A stretch of 36,864 bases of DNA from Kiritimatiellales bacterium (GTDB lineage: Bacteria; Verrucomicrobiota; Kiritimatiellia; UBA8416; JAIOPI01). This document shows, one piece after another, positions 1-7,490 of the stretch; positions within the stretch are counted from its first letter, which is position 1, and every line of letters begins with the position of its first letter. The notes beneath the pieces are model-generated. The model did no database searches. It was not told the DNA's origin and worked only from the letters and a program-made list of their open reading frames with translations. The translations under genes and the position numbers were made by a program. Location of the stretch: NCBI GenBank assembly GCA_945949405.1, contig CAMFEP010000004.1, positions 1 to 36,864 of the forward strand, written 5' to 3'.

Positions 1-1
1 C

Positions 2-133
2 ACAGGGGCGTCGCCGCCGCCGTTTACGGAGAGCGTGCCGACATTTGGGGTCAAGGTTGCGGGCGGGCGGGTGTTGGTGGATCCGCGGCCGAATGCGGCG
101 GGGACGCGGGTGGAGCCGGCAAAAATAGGATAG
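2..133 (+). CDS. C-terminal fragment, possibly a Rieske-type [2Fe-2S] protein
   Basis: An open frame enters from the left edge and stops at TAG 131-133; 43 codons are visible. The residues contain a TG-x-S-P-P-P turn followed by PTFGVKVAGGRVLVDP. This resembles the last strands of Rieske ferredoxin domains, where a 'TG...P...tf.VkV..g.v.V' pattern follows the second Cys-x-x-His box. The iron-sulfur ligands themselves would lie outside the window, so the family is an inference. A second Rieske gene lies about 1.2 kb downstream on the same strand, which fits a redox cluster that starts before this window. The ending (NAAGTRVEPAKIG) is not diagnostic. Confidence 0.5.
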   Translation, partial: TGASPPPFTESVPTFGVKVAGGRVLVDPRPNAAGTRVEPAKIG

Positions 134-137
134 GCAT

Positions 138-208
138 TTGTCATTTGTCATTGGGAAGGGAAAGGCGGGGACGTCATTTGCTTTCTAATGACTAATGACC
201 AATGACAA
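138..208. repeat. Imperfect inverted repeat built from (A/T)TGTCATT units
   Basis: Arms 138-154 (TTGTCATTTGTCATTGG) and 192-208 (CTAATGACCAATGACAA) are complementary at 15 of 17 positions. Each arm is made of short direct repeats of TGTCATT or AATGAC. The right arm supplies the ATG at 195 that opens the next gene. This looks like a small dispersed palindromic element rather than an operator, but no second copy of the whole element was seen in the window. Confidence 0.6.
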
Positions 209-986
209 TTTTTATATTGGGTATCGCAAGCAAATGCCGCCGGGGGTGGCGGTGTTTTTGCGTGGGCGCGTTGTGGTGCTGATGGTGATCGCGGCGGGAC
301 TCGCGGTATTTCTGGTGGCGTGGCAAAGGCCGTTTGCCGCGGGGCGGTTTGAGTTTGGGGTGGTCAAGACCTTCAGCGGGATCGTGGGCGAGCATCCGTA
401 TCCCACGCTGATTTTGCAGAGGCCGGTGGCGGATGGGGGCGGCGGGTCGCTCACGCTCCCCGCTACGGAAATGCGTTCACGCTATTATCTGGTGGCGCAG
501 GGCAAGCATGGCGCGCAGGATCTTGTGCGCGGGAGGGAGGGGCAGCGCGTGACGCTGAAGGGTTCGTTGATTTGGCGCGACGATCAGACCATGATCGAGG
601 TCTTGGCGGATTCGGTCGTGGGCGTGGACGGAACGTCCGCTGGAGCGCACGATTCCGTCCCTTCCTTGGCGCTGGGCACGTTTACGTTGCGTGGTGAAAT
701 CGTGGACAGCAAGTGCTATCTCGGGGTGATGAAGCCGGGCGAGTTGAAGCCGCACAAGGCGTGCGCGATCCGATGCATCAGTGGGGGGTGCACGCCGGTG
801 CTGGTGGTGCGCGATGCGGGTGGTCTGGCGGCGTATTTCATGCTGGCCGGGGCGGATGGGCGGGCGGTGAACCGGGAGGTGCTGGGCATGGTGGCCGAGC
901 CGTTGGAGATCACGGGGGTCGTGGAGCGGCAGGATAATCTGCTGGTGCTCAAGGCGGAGCCGGGAACGTATCGCCGGTTGGAGTAA
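195..986 (+). CDS. Membrane-anchored protein with conserved Cys/His motif, redox cluster
   Basis: 263 residues. One hydrophobic segment (about residues 24-43) anchors an exported domain. Near the C-terminus lies a motif I recognise from uncharacterised homologues: KCYLGVMKPG (Cys174), then HKACAIRC (Cys190, Cys194) and GGC (Cys199), followed by PVLVV. Its spacing suggests a metal or cofactor site, but no function is established. The start at 195 is preferred over ATG 234 because the leader 'FYIGY...PPGVA' is also how I remember relatives beginning. There is no Shine-Dalgarno sequence, and the start codon lies inside the inverted repeat at 138-208. Residues SLTLPAT (around 85-91) are encoded by a dispersed repeat at 442-466. 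It precedes a small membrane protein and a Rieske-flavodoxin fusion on the same strand, which suggests an electron-transfer role (inference). Confidence 0.75.
   Translation: MTNDNFYIGYRKQMPPGVAVFLRGRVVVLMVIAAGLAVFLVAWQRPFAAGRFEFGVVKTFSGIVGEHPYPTLILQRPVADGGGGSLTLPATEMRSRYYLVAQGKHGAQDLVRGREGQRVTLKGSLIWRDDQTMIEVLADSVVGVDGTSAGAHDSVPSLALGTFTLRGEIVDSKCYLGVMKPGELKPHKACAIRCISGGCTPVLVVRDAGGLAAYFMLAGADGRAVNREVLGMVAEPLEITGVVERQDNLLVLKAEPGTYRRLE
442..466 (+). repeat. Dispersed palindrome inside a gene (stem + CTAC tail)
   Basis: Arms GCGGG (442-446) and CCCGC (459-463) flank TCGCTCACGCT, followed by TAC. The 12-mer TCGCTCACGCTC (447-458) recurs exactly at 20423-20434, in the same reading frame of another gene; both copies translate to SLTL-x-AT. 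It is a coding-embedded member of the stem-plus-CTAC family described in the findings. Confidence 0.6.
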
Positions 987-1048
987 TCCGGAGCCCGCGC
1001 CCGGAGGTCACGGGCCACCTCGGCGCAGATTGGTGGAGGAATTTATGT

Positions 1049-1312
1049 TTGAACGTCCTCATGAATCGTTGTTGCCGCTTTGCGCGCGGCGTGTTGGTGG
1101 GGCTCGGGCTATTGATCGGGTCTCTGGCGGTTGGCATGATGGGGTACCATTGTTTCGAACACATGTTCTGGTTGGATGCCTTTGTCAATGGGTTGGCATT
1201 TACCGCCACCCTGGGGTTCGTATTCGTGCCGGTGGTGCATCGCTTGATGCATCGGTTCCACATTGGATCTCCCGCAGAGACGGGGAGTGGGCAGAGAGAT
1301 AACCAGGAGTAG
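1049..1312 (+). CDS. Small membrane protein, possibly internally shortened family member
   Basis: 87 residues with a TTG start, or 83 from ATG 1061. A hydrophobic segment (residues 14-31) is followed by GYHCFEHMFWLDAFVN, a second hydrophobic stretch, and VVHRLMHRFHIG. Relatives that I remember run GYH-x-x-E-x-x-x-WIDA-x-LN, then about 35 residues around GGMGPV and ASFYALFSG, before the same HR-x-x-HRFH ending; here that middle part is absent. Start choice is awkward. GGAGG (1034-1038) is well spaced for ATG 1045, but that frame gives an unconvincing non-membrane peptide, while TTG 1049 gives this frame. It sits between the Cys-motif protein and the Rieske fusion. Function unknown. Confidence 0.65.
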   Translation: MNVLMNRCCRFARGVLVGLGLLIGSLAVGMMGYHCFEHMFWLDAFVNGLAFTATLGFVFVPVVHRLMHRFHIGSPAETGSGQRDNQE

Positions 1313-1316
1313 CACC

Positions 1317-2417
1317 ATGGCGAAGTGGCATGATCTGGGGGCGAGCGAGGCATTTACCAAACAACCGGTGACGGAAGCGCATGTGCAGGGGCAGGCGTAC
1401 GCAATTTCGTACGTCAATGGGCAGTTTGGTGCGATCAGCGGGGTGTGCAACCATGTGGGGGGGCCATTGGGGCAGGGGCGGGTGGAGGGGGAATACGTGG
1501 TGTGCCCATGGCATCATTGGAAGTTCCACTGTCGGACGGGCAAGGGCGAGCCGGGGTACGAGAAGGACGCCGTGCCGATGTTCGAGGTCAAGGCGGAGAA
1601 CGGCCATCTCTGGATCGATCTGGAGGCCGCCACGAAGCGCAGCCACCTGCCGCATCCGCCGCATGCGCTGGCGCGACCGATTGTGCGCGCGCCCGGGCCG
1701 GTGCGTGTCGTGGGGATATCCACGACGGCGATGGACGAGGCCAATCCGCGCTACTCGACGTCCGAGGTGCTGTTGGAGGCGGCGCTTGATCATGCGCGCG
1801 CCGGGTTGAAGGCTGAGACCCAATTGATTCGTTTGAGTGAGTTGAAATTCCGCAACTGCGAGGGGTATTACTCCAAGTCCGCGCGGGCCTGCACCTGGCC
1901 GTGCTCGATCACGCAGATGGACAAGCACGACGAGATGGAGCAGGTTTACGAGGCGCTCGTACACTGGGGCGACGTGGTGATCATGGCCACGCCGATTCGC
2001 TGGGGTGGGGCGAGTTCGCTGTATTTTAAAATGGCCGAGCGTTTGAACTGCGTGCAAAACCAGGTCACGATCGCGGACCGGGTGATGATTCGCAACAAGG
2101 TGGCGGGGTTCATCATCACCGGCGGCCAGGACAACGTGCAGGGCGTGGCGGGCAGCGTGCTGGGCTTTTTCGCGGAGCTGGGATTTTTGTTTCCGCAGTT
2201 TCCGTACATTGCGCACTCGCGCGGGTGGTCGGCGGAAGACATGGAAAACAACATGGCCTTCGTGGCGAACAGCAAAGAACTGCGTGACGGTGCGTGCGAG
2301 CTGGTGGAGCGGGCGGTGGAGCTTTCCAAGACCCTGCTGGCGCACACCGAGGCGCAGGAGGCGGTGGCGCGCGGCGGGCGCAAGGCGCATCGGATGGAAG
2401 GTGTGGGGAAGGGGTGA
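1317..2417 (+). CDS. Rieske [2Fe-2S] - flavodoxin-fold fusion protein
   Basis: 366 residues from ATG 1317, preceded by AGGAG at 1305-1309; an upstream in-frame codon lacks this site. Residues 1-105 form a Rieske domain with ligands Cys44-x-His46 and Cys63-x-x-His66 (CPWHHW). From about residue 127 the chain is an NADPH-dependent FMN reductase/flavodoxin-like fold (VRVVGIS...; ATPIRWG near 224-230 matches the family's second flavin-binding loop). Three further cysteines (181, 192, 196) lie in a CEGYYSK...ACTWPC segment between strands, and could bind metal or form a redox-active disulfide. The protein has no signal peptide, so it should act in the cytoplasm, passing electrons between flavin and the [2Fe-2S] centre. 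Substrate is unknown. Confidence 0.88.
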   Translation: MAKWHDLGASEAFTKQPVTEAHVQGQAYAISYVNGQFGAISGVCNHVGGPLGQGRVEGEYVVCPWHHWKFHCRTGKGEPGYEKDAVPMFEVKAENGHLWIDLEAATKRSHLPHPPHALARPIVRAPGPVRVVGISTTAMDEANPRYSTSEVLLEAALDHARAGLKAETQLIRLSELKFRNCEGYYSKSARACTWPCSITQMDKHDEMEQVYEALVHWGDVVIMATPIRWGGASSLYFKMAERLNCVQNQVTIADRVMIRNKVAGFIITGGQDNVQGVAGSVLGFFAELGFLFPQFPYIAHSRGWSAEDMENNMAFVANSKELRDGACELVERAVELSKTLLAHTEAQEAVARGGRKAHRMEGVGKG

Positions 2418-2430
2418 TCCGCGCCTGCAG

Positions 2431-2459
2431 TTGACCTGCCGCAGATCGGCCCCTAACAT
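2431..2459 (+). promoter_or_regulatory. Candidate sigma-70-type promoter for the ORF6N gene
   Basis: TTGACC (2431-2436) and TAACAT (2454-2459) are separated by 17 nt. Transcription would begin near 2466, about 32 nt before the ATG at 2498. It lies between the stop of the Rieske fusion and the ORF6N gene, so the latter can be transcribed alone. Confidence 0.4.
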
Positions 2460-2497
2460 CGCCGTTCCATGCCATTAATCTCACGGGTTGATACACT

Positions 2498-3049
2498 ATG
2501 AGCAAAAATGTGATTCCGGTGGAACGCATCGAGACGAAGATCCTGCTCCTTCGAGGGCAGAAAGTGTTACTCGATCGGGATCTCGCGGAACTGTACGGCG
2601 TTTCGACGAAAATTCTGAAGCGGGCGGTGACACGAAATCTCGAACGCTTTCCGCTCGATTTTATGTTTGTGCTTGATAGGCAAGAGGTTGCAACTTTGAG
2701 GTGCCAAATTGGCACCTCAAAAACCGATCCTCGCGGCGGAACGCGCTATACCCCGATGGCTTTCACCGAGCAGGGGGTGGCCATGCTTTCCGGTGTGCTC
2801 AAGAGCCCACGGGCGATTCAAGTCAACATTGCCATCATGCGCGCGTTCGTGCGCTTGCGCGCTCTGCTGGCCGGGCATGCCGAGCTGGCGGAGCGGCTCG
2901 ACGAACTGGAGCGGAAATACGATGTGCAGTTTCGGGCGGTTTTTGATGCGATTCGGGAATTGATGACACCGCCGGAGCCGGCGCATAAACAGATTGGGTA
3001 TCATGTCCGTGAGCGCCGCGCGGTTTACCGTGTTCGCTCAGAAAGGTAG
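2498..3049 (+). CDS. ORF6N-domain DNA-binding protein
   Basis: 183 residues. The N-terminal ~110 residues match the ORF6N (KilA-N-like) domain: IETKILLLRGQKVLLDRDLAELYGV, then NLERFP-x-DFMF, LRCQIGTS and YTPMAFTEQGVAML are hallmark blocks. The C-terminal part (about 120-160) is a helical, probably coiled-coil segment (ELAERLDELERKYD). Such proteins are phage-derived or chromosomal, and are presumed to bind DNA. No phage or transposon genes flank it. No strong Shine-Dalgarno sequence precedes ATG 2498. A perfect palindrome (2695-2721) lies within the LRCQIGTSK codons. It may be a self-standing gene inserted between the redox and transport clusters; the ABC gene begins only 9 nt after its stop. 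Confidence 0.88.
   Translation: MSKNVIPVERIETKILLLRGQKVLLDRDLAELYGVSTKILKRAVTRNLERFPLDFMFVLDRQEVATLRCQIGTSKTDPRGGTRYTPMAFTEQGVAMLSGVLKSPRAIQVNIAIMRAFVRLRALLAGHAELAERLDELERKYDVQFRAVFDAIRELMTPPEPAHKQIGYHVRERRAVYRVRSER
2695..2721. repeat. Perfect 13-bp-arm palindrome inside ORF6N gene
   Basis: TTTGAGGTGCCAA (2695-2707), one central A (2708), then its exact reverse complement TTGGCACCTCAAA (2709-2721). It encodes the conserved LRCQIGTSK block. It could serve as a binding site for the protein itself or as a target site; see findings. Confidence 0.9.
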
Positions 3050-3058
3050 ATTTGTTTC

Positions 3059-4147
3059 ATGGCCGTTTCCGTTGATATTGACAAGGTCAGCAAGCGGTTT
3101 GGCGAGGCGCGTGCGGTGGATGGGGTGTCGCTGCGCATTGAGCCGGGCGAGTTGTTTTTTTTGCTGGGGCCGAGCGGGTGTGGGAAGACCACGTTGCTGC
3201 GGTGTGTGGCGGGGTTTTACACGCCGGATGGCGGGACGATTCGCATCGGCGAGCGTGATGTGACGCAGCTGCCCCCGCATGTGCGCGACACGGGCATGGT
3301 GTTTCAGAGTTACGCGTTGTGGCCGCACCTGACGGTGAGTCAGAACGTGGCCTTCGGGCTGGAGATGCGGCATGTGGCGCGGGGCGAGGTTGATCGCCGC
3401 GTGGCCGAGGCGCTGGAGCTCGTGCGCATGACCGACCGCGCGAAGCACAAACCCAATCAGCTTTCGGGCGGCCAGCAGCAACGCGTGGCGCTGGCGCGGG
3501 CGCTGGTGATCCGGCCGCAGTGCCTGCTGCTTGACGAGCCGCTATCGAATCTGGACGCCAAGCTGCGGCTGGAGATGCGCGCGGAAATCCGGCGCATCTG
3601 CAAAGAGGCGGGGCTGACGGCGATCTACGTGACGCATGACCAGAAAGAGGCGCTATCGATCGCCGACCGGCTGGCGGTGATGCATGAGGGGCGGCTCCTG
3701 CAGGTGGGGGCGCCGCGCGAGGTTTATCTGCGGCCCGCGAACCGGTTTGTCGCCAATTTTATTGGCGAAACGAATTTTCTGCCCGCCGAGGTTGCGGAGG
3801 TGGGGGGAGGGCGTGTGCGCATGCGCACGGCGATCGGGATTCTGGAGAGTGCCATGCCGGCGGCAGCGGTCACGCAGGGCTCCAGGGTCACGCTCTCGAT
3901 TCGCCCGGAGGTCATCCGTTTCGACGTGCCACCGGCGGGCGCCCCGAACGTGCTGACGGGCACGGTCCATGACACGGTGTATCTGGGTGAGGTGGCCCAG
4001 CACCATGTGCGCATCGAGTCGCGAGAGGGCGGCGGCGATATGCAATGGAAAGCCTTCGATCTGAACCCACGCATCCTGGCGCGTGACCGGGTGGAAACGG
4101 CGCGCATCTGGATTGCGCCGGAGGATGTGGCGGTATTGACGGAGTGA
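3059..4147 (+). CDS. ABC transporter ATP-binding protein (FbpC/PotA/AfuC type)
   Basis: 362 residues. The nucleotide-binding domain shows Walker A GPSGCGKT (37-44), Q-loop Gln83, signature LSGGQ (135-139), Walker B CLLLDE (155-160) and the switch His193 (VTHD). The FANFIGETNFL region (about 248-258) leads into a C-terminal TOBE-type substrate-sensing domain (LSIRPE near 281). These features place it with importer ATPases of the iron/polyamine/2-aminoethylphosphonate/hexose-phosphate group. It heads a four-gene run with an MFS organophosphate antiporter, a binding protein and a fused permease, and is the cytoplasmic motor for that permease. AfuC of Actinobacillus, once thought to handle iron, belongs to the same group and serves hexose phosphates; the phosphate-ester reading here rests on the MFS neighbour. 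Confidence 0.93.
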   Translation: MAVSVDIDKVSKRFGEARAVDGVSLRIEPGELFFLLGPSGCGKTTLLRCVAGFYTPDGGTIRIGERDVTQLPPHVRDTGMVFQSYALWPHLTVSQNVAFGLEMRHVARGEVDRRVAEALELVRMTDRAKHKPNQLSGGQQQRVALARALVIRPQCLLLDEPLSNLDAKLRLEMRAEIRRICKEAGLTAIYVTHDQKEALSIADRLAVMHEGRLLQVGAPREVYLRPANRFVANFIGETNFLPAEVAEVGGGRVRMRTAIGILESAMPAAAVTQGSRVTLSIRPEVIRFDVPPAGAPNVLTGTVHDTVYLGEVAQHHVRIESREGGGDMQWKAFDLNPRILARDRVETARIWIAPEDVAVLTE

Positions 4148-4186
4148 CGGGCCGGGCGGATAATCGACAAATTCCATGAGGAGCAT

Positions 4187-5578
4187 ATGACACAAGGTGC
4201 GCCCAGTCACGCGCGTGATCAGTTCACGGTGCACCATCCGCCGGGGTTCCGTGCGCGCCGCGGATTGAACTGGGTTTCGCTCGGGCTGCTCTACGCCTCG
4301 TATTACATGTGCCGTTACAATTTCCGGTTTGCCACGCCGGGGATGATTGCAGAATTCGGATTCACCAAGACCCAGATCAGCGACATGCTGGCGATCTGGT
4401 CGCTGGCCTACGGCACGGGACAGCTCATCAATGGATTGCTGTGCGACCGGATTGGCGGCAAGCGCTCGATGCTGATCGGGGCGGTGGGGACGATCGTGCT
4501 CAATTTGTTCTTCGGTTTCGGCTCCTTCGTGGGGACGTTCTCCACCTTTTCCCTGATTTGGCTGATCAACGGCTGGTTTCAATCCTTCGGCGCGCCGGGC
4601 ATGGTCAAGATCAACGCGGCGTGGTTTCATCGCACGGAGCGCGGGACCTTTGCGGGTATATTTGGGTTCATGATCCAGATGGGGCAGGTTGCGATCAGCC
4701 GGCTGGCGCCGGTGATCCTGGCGGGCTTTACGTTTGGCGTCTATGTGGTGGCCGAGGGCGAGTGGCGCTGGCTGTTCCGGATTCCGCCGCTCTTCACTGC
4801 GGCGGCGGCGATTTTCATGGCGCTGGCCGCCAAGCAGACACCTGACGAGGCGGGGTATCCGGGGGTGGTGCAGGATGAGTTGGACAATTCGCACGGCGTG
4901 ACCGTGAAGCTGGCCGACTCGTTCAAGACCATCTTTTGCCACCCGTTGGTCTGGTTCTACGCCGCGGCGTATGCGTGTACCGGCGCCGTGCGCTCCAGCA
5001 CGGACCAACTGGCGATTCTCTATTTTCAGGAGCAGCTTGGCATGGACATGAAGACCAATATTCCACGCATGGCCAAGGAGACGCTCACACTGATGCCCCT
5101 GGTGGCGGTGGCGGGGTCGTTGATCTCGGGCTATATCTCGGACAAGTTCTTCAAGGGGCACCGGTCGCCGGTGGCGATGGCGCTGTATTTCATCGAAGCG
5201 GTGGTGATTGCCGTCGCGGCCGCGATCCTCCTGACCGGGGCGGTGGGCCCGACTTCCAGCGGCATTCTGATCGGCTGCGTGATTCTGGTGGCGATTTCCT
5301 TCACCGCGAATTCAACGCATTCCATTGTGGGCGCCGCGGCGCCCATGGATATCGGGGGTAAAAAGATGGCGGGCTTTGCGGCGGGGGTGATCGATTCTTT
5401 TCAGTATTATGGCGCCGCGATTTCGCTGGCGCTCACCGGGCGCGTGCTGGATGCAACCAAGGCGCAATACGGGTGGACGTTCTGGTATGTGATCATGTCC
5501 GGATTCGGCATCCTGGGTGGAATTTCCATGTGGCTGGTGATCCGCAAGCAGAAACGCATAACGGCGGCGTTGGTGTAG
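4187..5578 (+). CDS. MFS transporter, organophosphate:phosphate antiporter family (GlpT/UhpT/UhpC-like)
   Basis: 463 residues and about 12 hydrophobic segments. The block YASYYMCRYNF (36-46) matches the first-helix signature of the OPA family. Arg43 aligns with the phosphate-binding arginine of GlpT, and Arg269 (ACTGAVRSSTDQ) sits where the second phosphate-binding arginine of helix 7 is expected. Retention of both suggests transport or sensing of a phosphate ester in exchange for phosphate, across the inner membrane. GAGGAG just before ATG 4187 is a good ribosome site; the gap to the ATPase gene is 39 nt, and the next gene starts 4 nt after its stop. Whether it is a transporter (GlpT/UhpT) or sensor (UhpC) cannot be decided, but no UhpA/UhpB two-component genes are present. 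Confidence 0.88.
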   Translation: MTQGAPSHARDQFTVHHPPGFRARRGLNWVSLGLLYASYYMCRYNFRFATPGMIAEFGFTKTQISDMLAIWSLAYGTGQLINGLLCDRIGGKRSMLIGAVGTIVLNLFFGFGSFVGTFSTFSLIWLINGWFQSFGAPGMVKINAAWFHRTERGTFAGIFGFMIQMGQVAISRLAPVILAGFTFGVYVVAEGEWRWLFRIPPLFTAAAAIFMALAAKQTPDEAGYPGVVQDELDNSHGVTVKLADSFKTIFCHPLVWFYAAAYACTGAVRSSTDQLAILYFQEQLGMDMKTNIPRMAKETLTLMPLVAVAGSLISGYISDKFFKGHRSPVAMALYFIEAVVIAVAAAILLTGAVGPTSSGILIGCVILVAISFTANSTHSIVGAAAPMDIGGKKMAGFAAGVIDSFQYYGAAISLALTGRVLDATKAQYGWTFWYVIMSGFGILGGISMWLVIRKQKRITAALV

Positions 5579-5582
5579 GCGC

Positions 5583-7490
5583 ATGTTGCAACGGCTCACC
5601 ATTCTGCTGGCAATCGCGATGATCGTGGGGCTGCCGTTTTTGTTCCGGCGCGAGGAATTGGCCGATGATTGGGCGCCGGGCGATCCGGAACTGGTGATCG
5701 TGACGCCGCACAACGAGGCGATCCGCTACGAGTTTGGGCGGGCCTTTTCCAAGTGGTATCGCGCGAAGCACGGGCGATCCGTGCGCGTGGACTGGCGCGT
5801 GGTGGGCGGCACCTCGGAGATCATGCGCTATCTCGAAGCGGAATACGTGGCCGCCTTTCGCGCATGGTGGATGGAAGGCGGCCATGCCTGGCCCGCGGGC
5901 GGCGGGGAGACCGTGCTCGACCGCAAGTTCGATCCGGCGCGGCCACCCGCGGATGCGGCGACCAACGCCGCCGTGCTGGCGGCTTGGGAAGCAACGCGCG
6001 AGTTTCACCAAGCCTTCCGAAAGACCGATGATGCGGCGGCGTTTTCGAGCAAGGTCGACGTATTTTTCGGAGGCGGCACGTACGATCACGACAAGGCGGG
6101 CGGCGAGGGGCTGACCGTGCCGGCCTGGCCGACCGGCCAGCCGCCGCCGGGCACCTTGTTCGATGGCGATGGCCGCACGCTGATTCCCGCGGCATTGAGC
6201 GGGGAAATCTGGCGTAGCGACACCTATTACGGCACGGTCTTGAGCACGTTTGGCATCTGTTACAACCCGGACCGGTTGCGCGATTTGGGTGTGCGCGAGG
6301 CGCCGCAGCGCTGGGAGGATCTGGCGAATCCGGCGTTGATCGGGCAGGTGGCCATGGCCGATCCCTCCAAGAGCGGCAGCATCGCCAAAGCCTTCGAAAT
6401 GATCGTGCATCAGCAATGCTGGGAGGCAGTCCGCGCGGCGGGATTCGGCGGCAACGATGTGACGCACTTCGAAGGGCTGATCAAAGCAGCCAAGCTGGCG
6501 CCGGGGAAGATGCCGGAGGGTGTGCCGATCGTGTATCAACAGGCCATCGAGGATGGCTGGCTCAAGGGGCTTCGCCTCGTGCAGCGCATCGGGGCGAATG
6601 CGCGATATTTGACCGATAGCGGTGGAAAAGTGGCCATTGATGTCAGCGTGGGCGACGCGGCGGCGGGCATCGGGATCGATTTCTTTTCGCGATACCAGTC
6701 TGAGTTGAGCCGTGCGCCGGATGGCACGGAGCGCCTGGTGTATGTCACACCGCGTGGCGGGTCCAGCGTCAGTGCCGATCCGGTCAGCCTGTTGCGCGGG
6801 GCGGCGCACCGGGAACTGGCGTTGGAGTTTATTGCGTTCGTGCTGGGGGAGGACGGGCAGAAGTTGTGGAATTACGAGCCGGGCACAGCGGGGGGACCCG
6901 AAAAGTTCGCCCTGCGGAGGCTTCCGATCCGGCGCGATTTTTATCCCACCACGCCGGATGCGCGCGATGAGCCATCGAATTACCCGGAACACCAGGCGCA
7001 CTATACCGACGACCTGGGCAGTCCCGAGGTGAATCCGTACCAGCTGGGCGCGGCGTTCGTTTATCAGCCACGCTGGACGGGCGCCCATTTCAACGTGATG
7101 CGGGATCTCGTGCGAGTCATGTGCCTGGATGCCGGCGATGAGTTGCGCGAAGCCTGGAGCGTGATCCAGAGTCAGGGCGGCCCCGCGGAACAGGCGGAAG
7201 CGCTGGCCCTGCTGGGGCGCATGCCGGACAGCCCTGTTCCGCTGACCTGGGTCAGTGCGCTTTCGATTCCCCGCGAGTATGATCGTATCGATTACATGCG
7301 CGAATGGACGGTATTTTTTCGAAAAAGTTGTCGGGAGGCCAAGGAGAGGAGTCAACGGTCTAAAGTCGAAGGGCAAAAGTCGGGGAGCGCGGAACAAAAA
7401 TTTGGGCAGTTTGAGATGTCCCTGAACCGGTCTCAATTCCGGGCCTTGGACCTCGGACTTTCGACTTTCGACATGCGGAGGCTCTTATGA
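5583..7490 (+). CDS. ABC transporter substrate-binding protein with repeat-derived tail
   Basis: 635 residues, much longer than the ~340 usual for FbpA/AfuA-type binding proteins. A hydrophobic N-terminus (6-21) exports or anchors it; no lipobox Cys follows. The body (LVIVTPHN near 37-44, FFGGGTYDHDKAGG about 160-173, DTYYGTVLSTFGICYNPDRLRDLG about 216-239, MADPSKSGS about 258-266) follows the periplasmic type-2 binding fold of iron/phosphonate/hexose-phosphate importers. The last ~45 residues are Ser/Arg/Lys-rich and are encoded by an inverted repeat (7359-7471), so this tail is probably acquired rather than ancestral. The stop overlaps the permease start as ATGA (7487-7490), implying translational coupling. 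Ligand unknown; phosphate esters are suggested by context. Confidence 0.85.
   Translation: MLQRLTILLAIAMIVGLPFLFRREELADDWAPGDPELVIVTPHNEAIRYEFGRAFSKWYRAKHGRSVRVDWRVVGGTSEIMRYLEAEYVAAFRAWWMEGGHAWPAGGGETVLDRKFDPARPPADAATNAAVLAAWEATREFHQAFRKTDDAAAFSSKVDVFFGGGTYDHDKAGGEGLTVPAWPTGQPPPGTLFDGDGRTLIPAALSGEIWRSDTYYGTVLSTFGICYNPDRLRDLGVREAPQRWEDLANPALIGQVAMADPSKSGSIAKAFEMIVHQQCWEAVRAAGFGGNDVTHFEGLIKAAKLAPGKMPEGVPIVYQQAIEDGWLKGLRLVQRIGANARYLTDSGGKVAIDVSVGDAAAGIGIDFFSRYQSELSRAPDGTERLVYVTPRGGSSVSADPVSLLRGAAHRELALEFIAFVLGEDGQKLWNYEPGTAGGPEKFALRRLPIRRDFYPTTPDARDEPSNYPEHQAHYTDDLGSPEVNPYQLGAAFVYQPRWTGAHFNVMRDLVRVMCLDAGDELREAWSVIQSQGGPAEQAEALALLGRMPDSPVPLTWVSALSIPREYDRIDYMREWTVFFRKSCREAKERSQRSKVEGQKSGSAEQKFGQFEMSLNRSQFRALDLGLSTFDMRRLL
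7359..7471. repeat. Inverted repeat forming the 3' end of the binding-protein gene
   Basis: Arms TCTAAAGTCGAA (7359-7370) and TTCGACTTTCGA (7460-7471) are complementary at 11 of 12 positions. The intervening sequence also looks non-coding in style. Repeats of GTCGAAAGTCCGAGGTCC type are usually intergenic in this kind of genome; here one is read in frame through to the ATGA junction. Confidence 0.5.

Noticed and set aside
1030-1302. 90-codon frame starting near the best ribosome site (ATG 1045)
   Set aside because: It gives a non-membrane peptide without family resemblance, while the overlapping frame gives a convincing small membrane protein.
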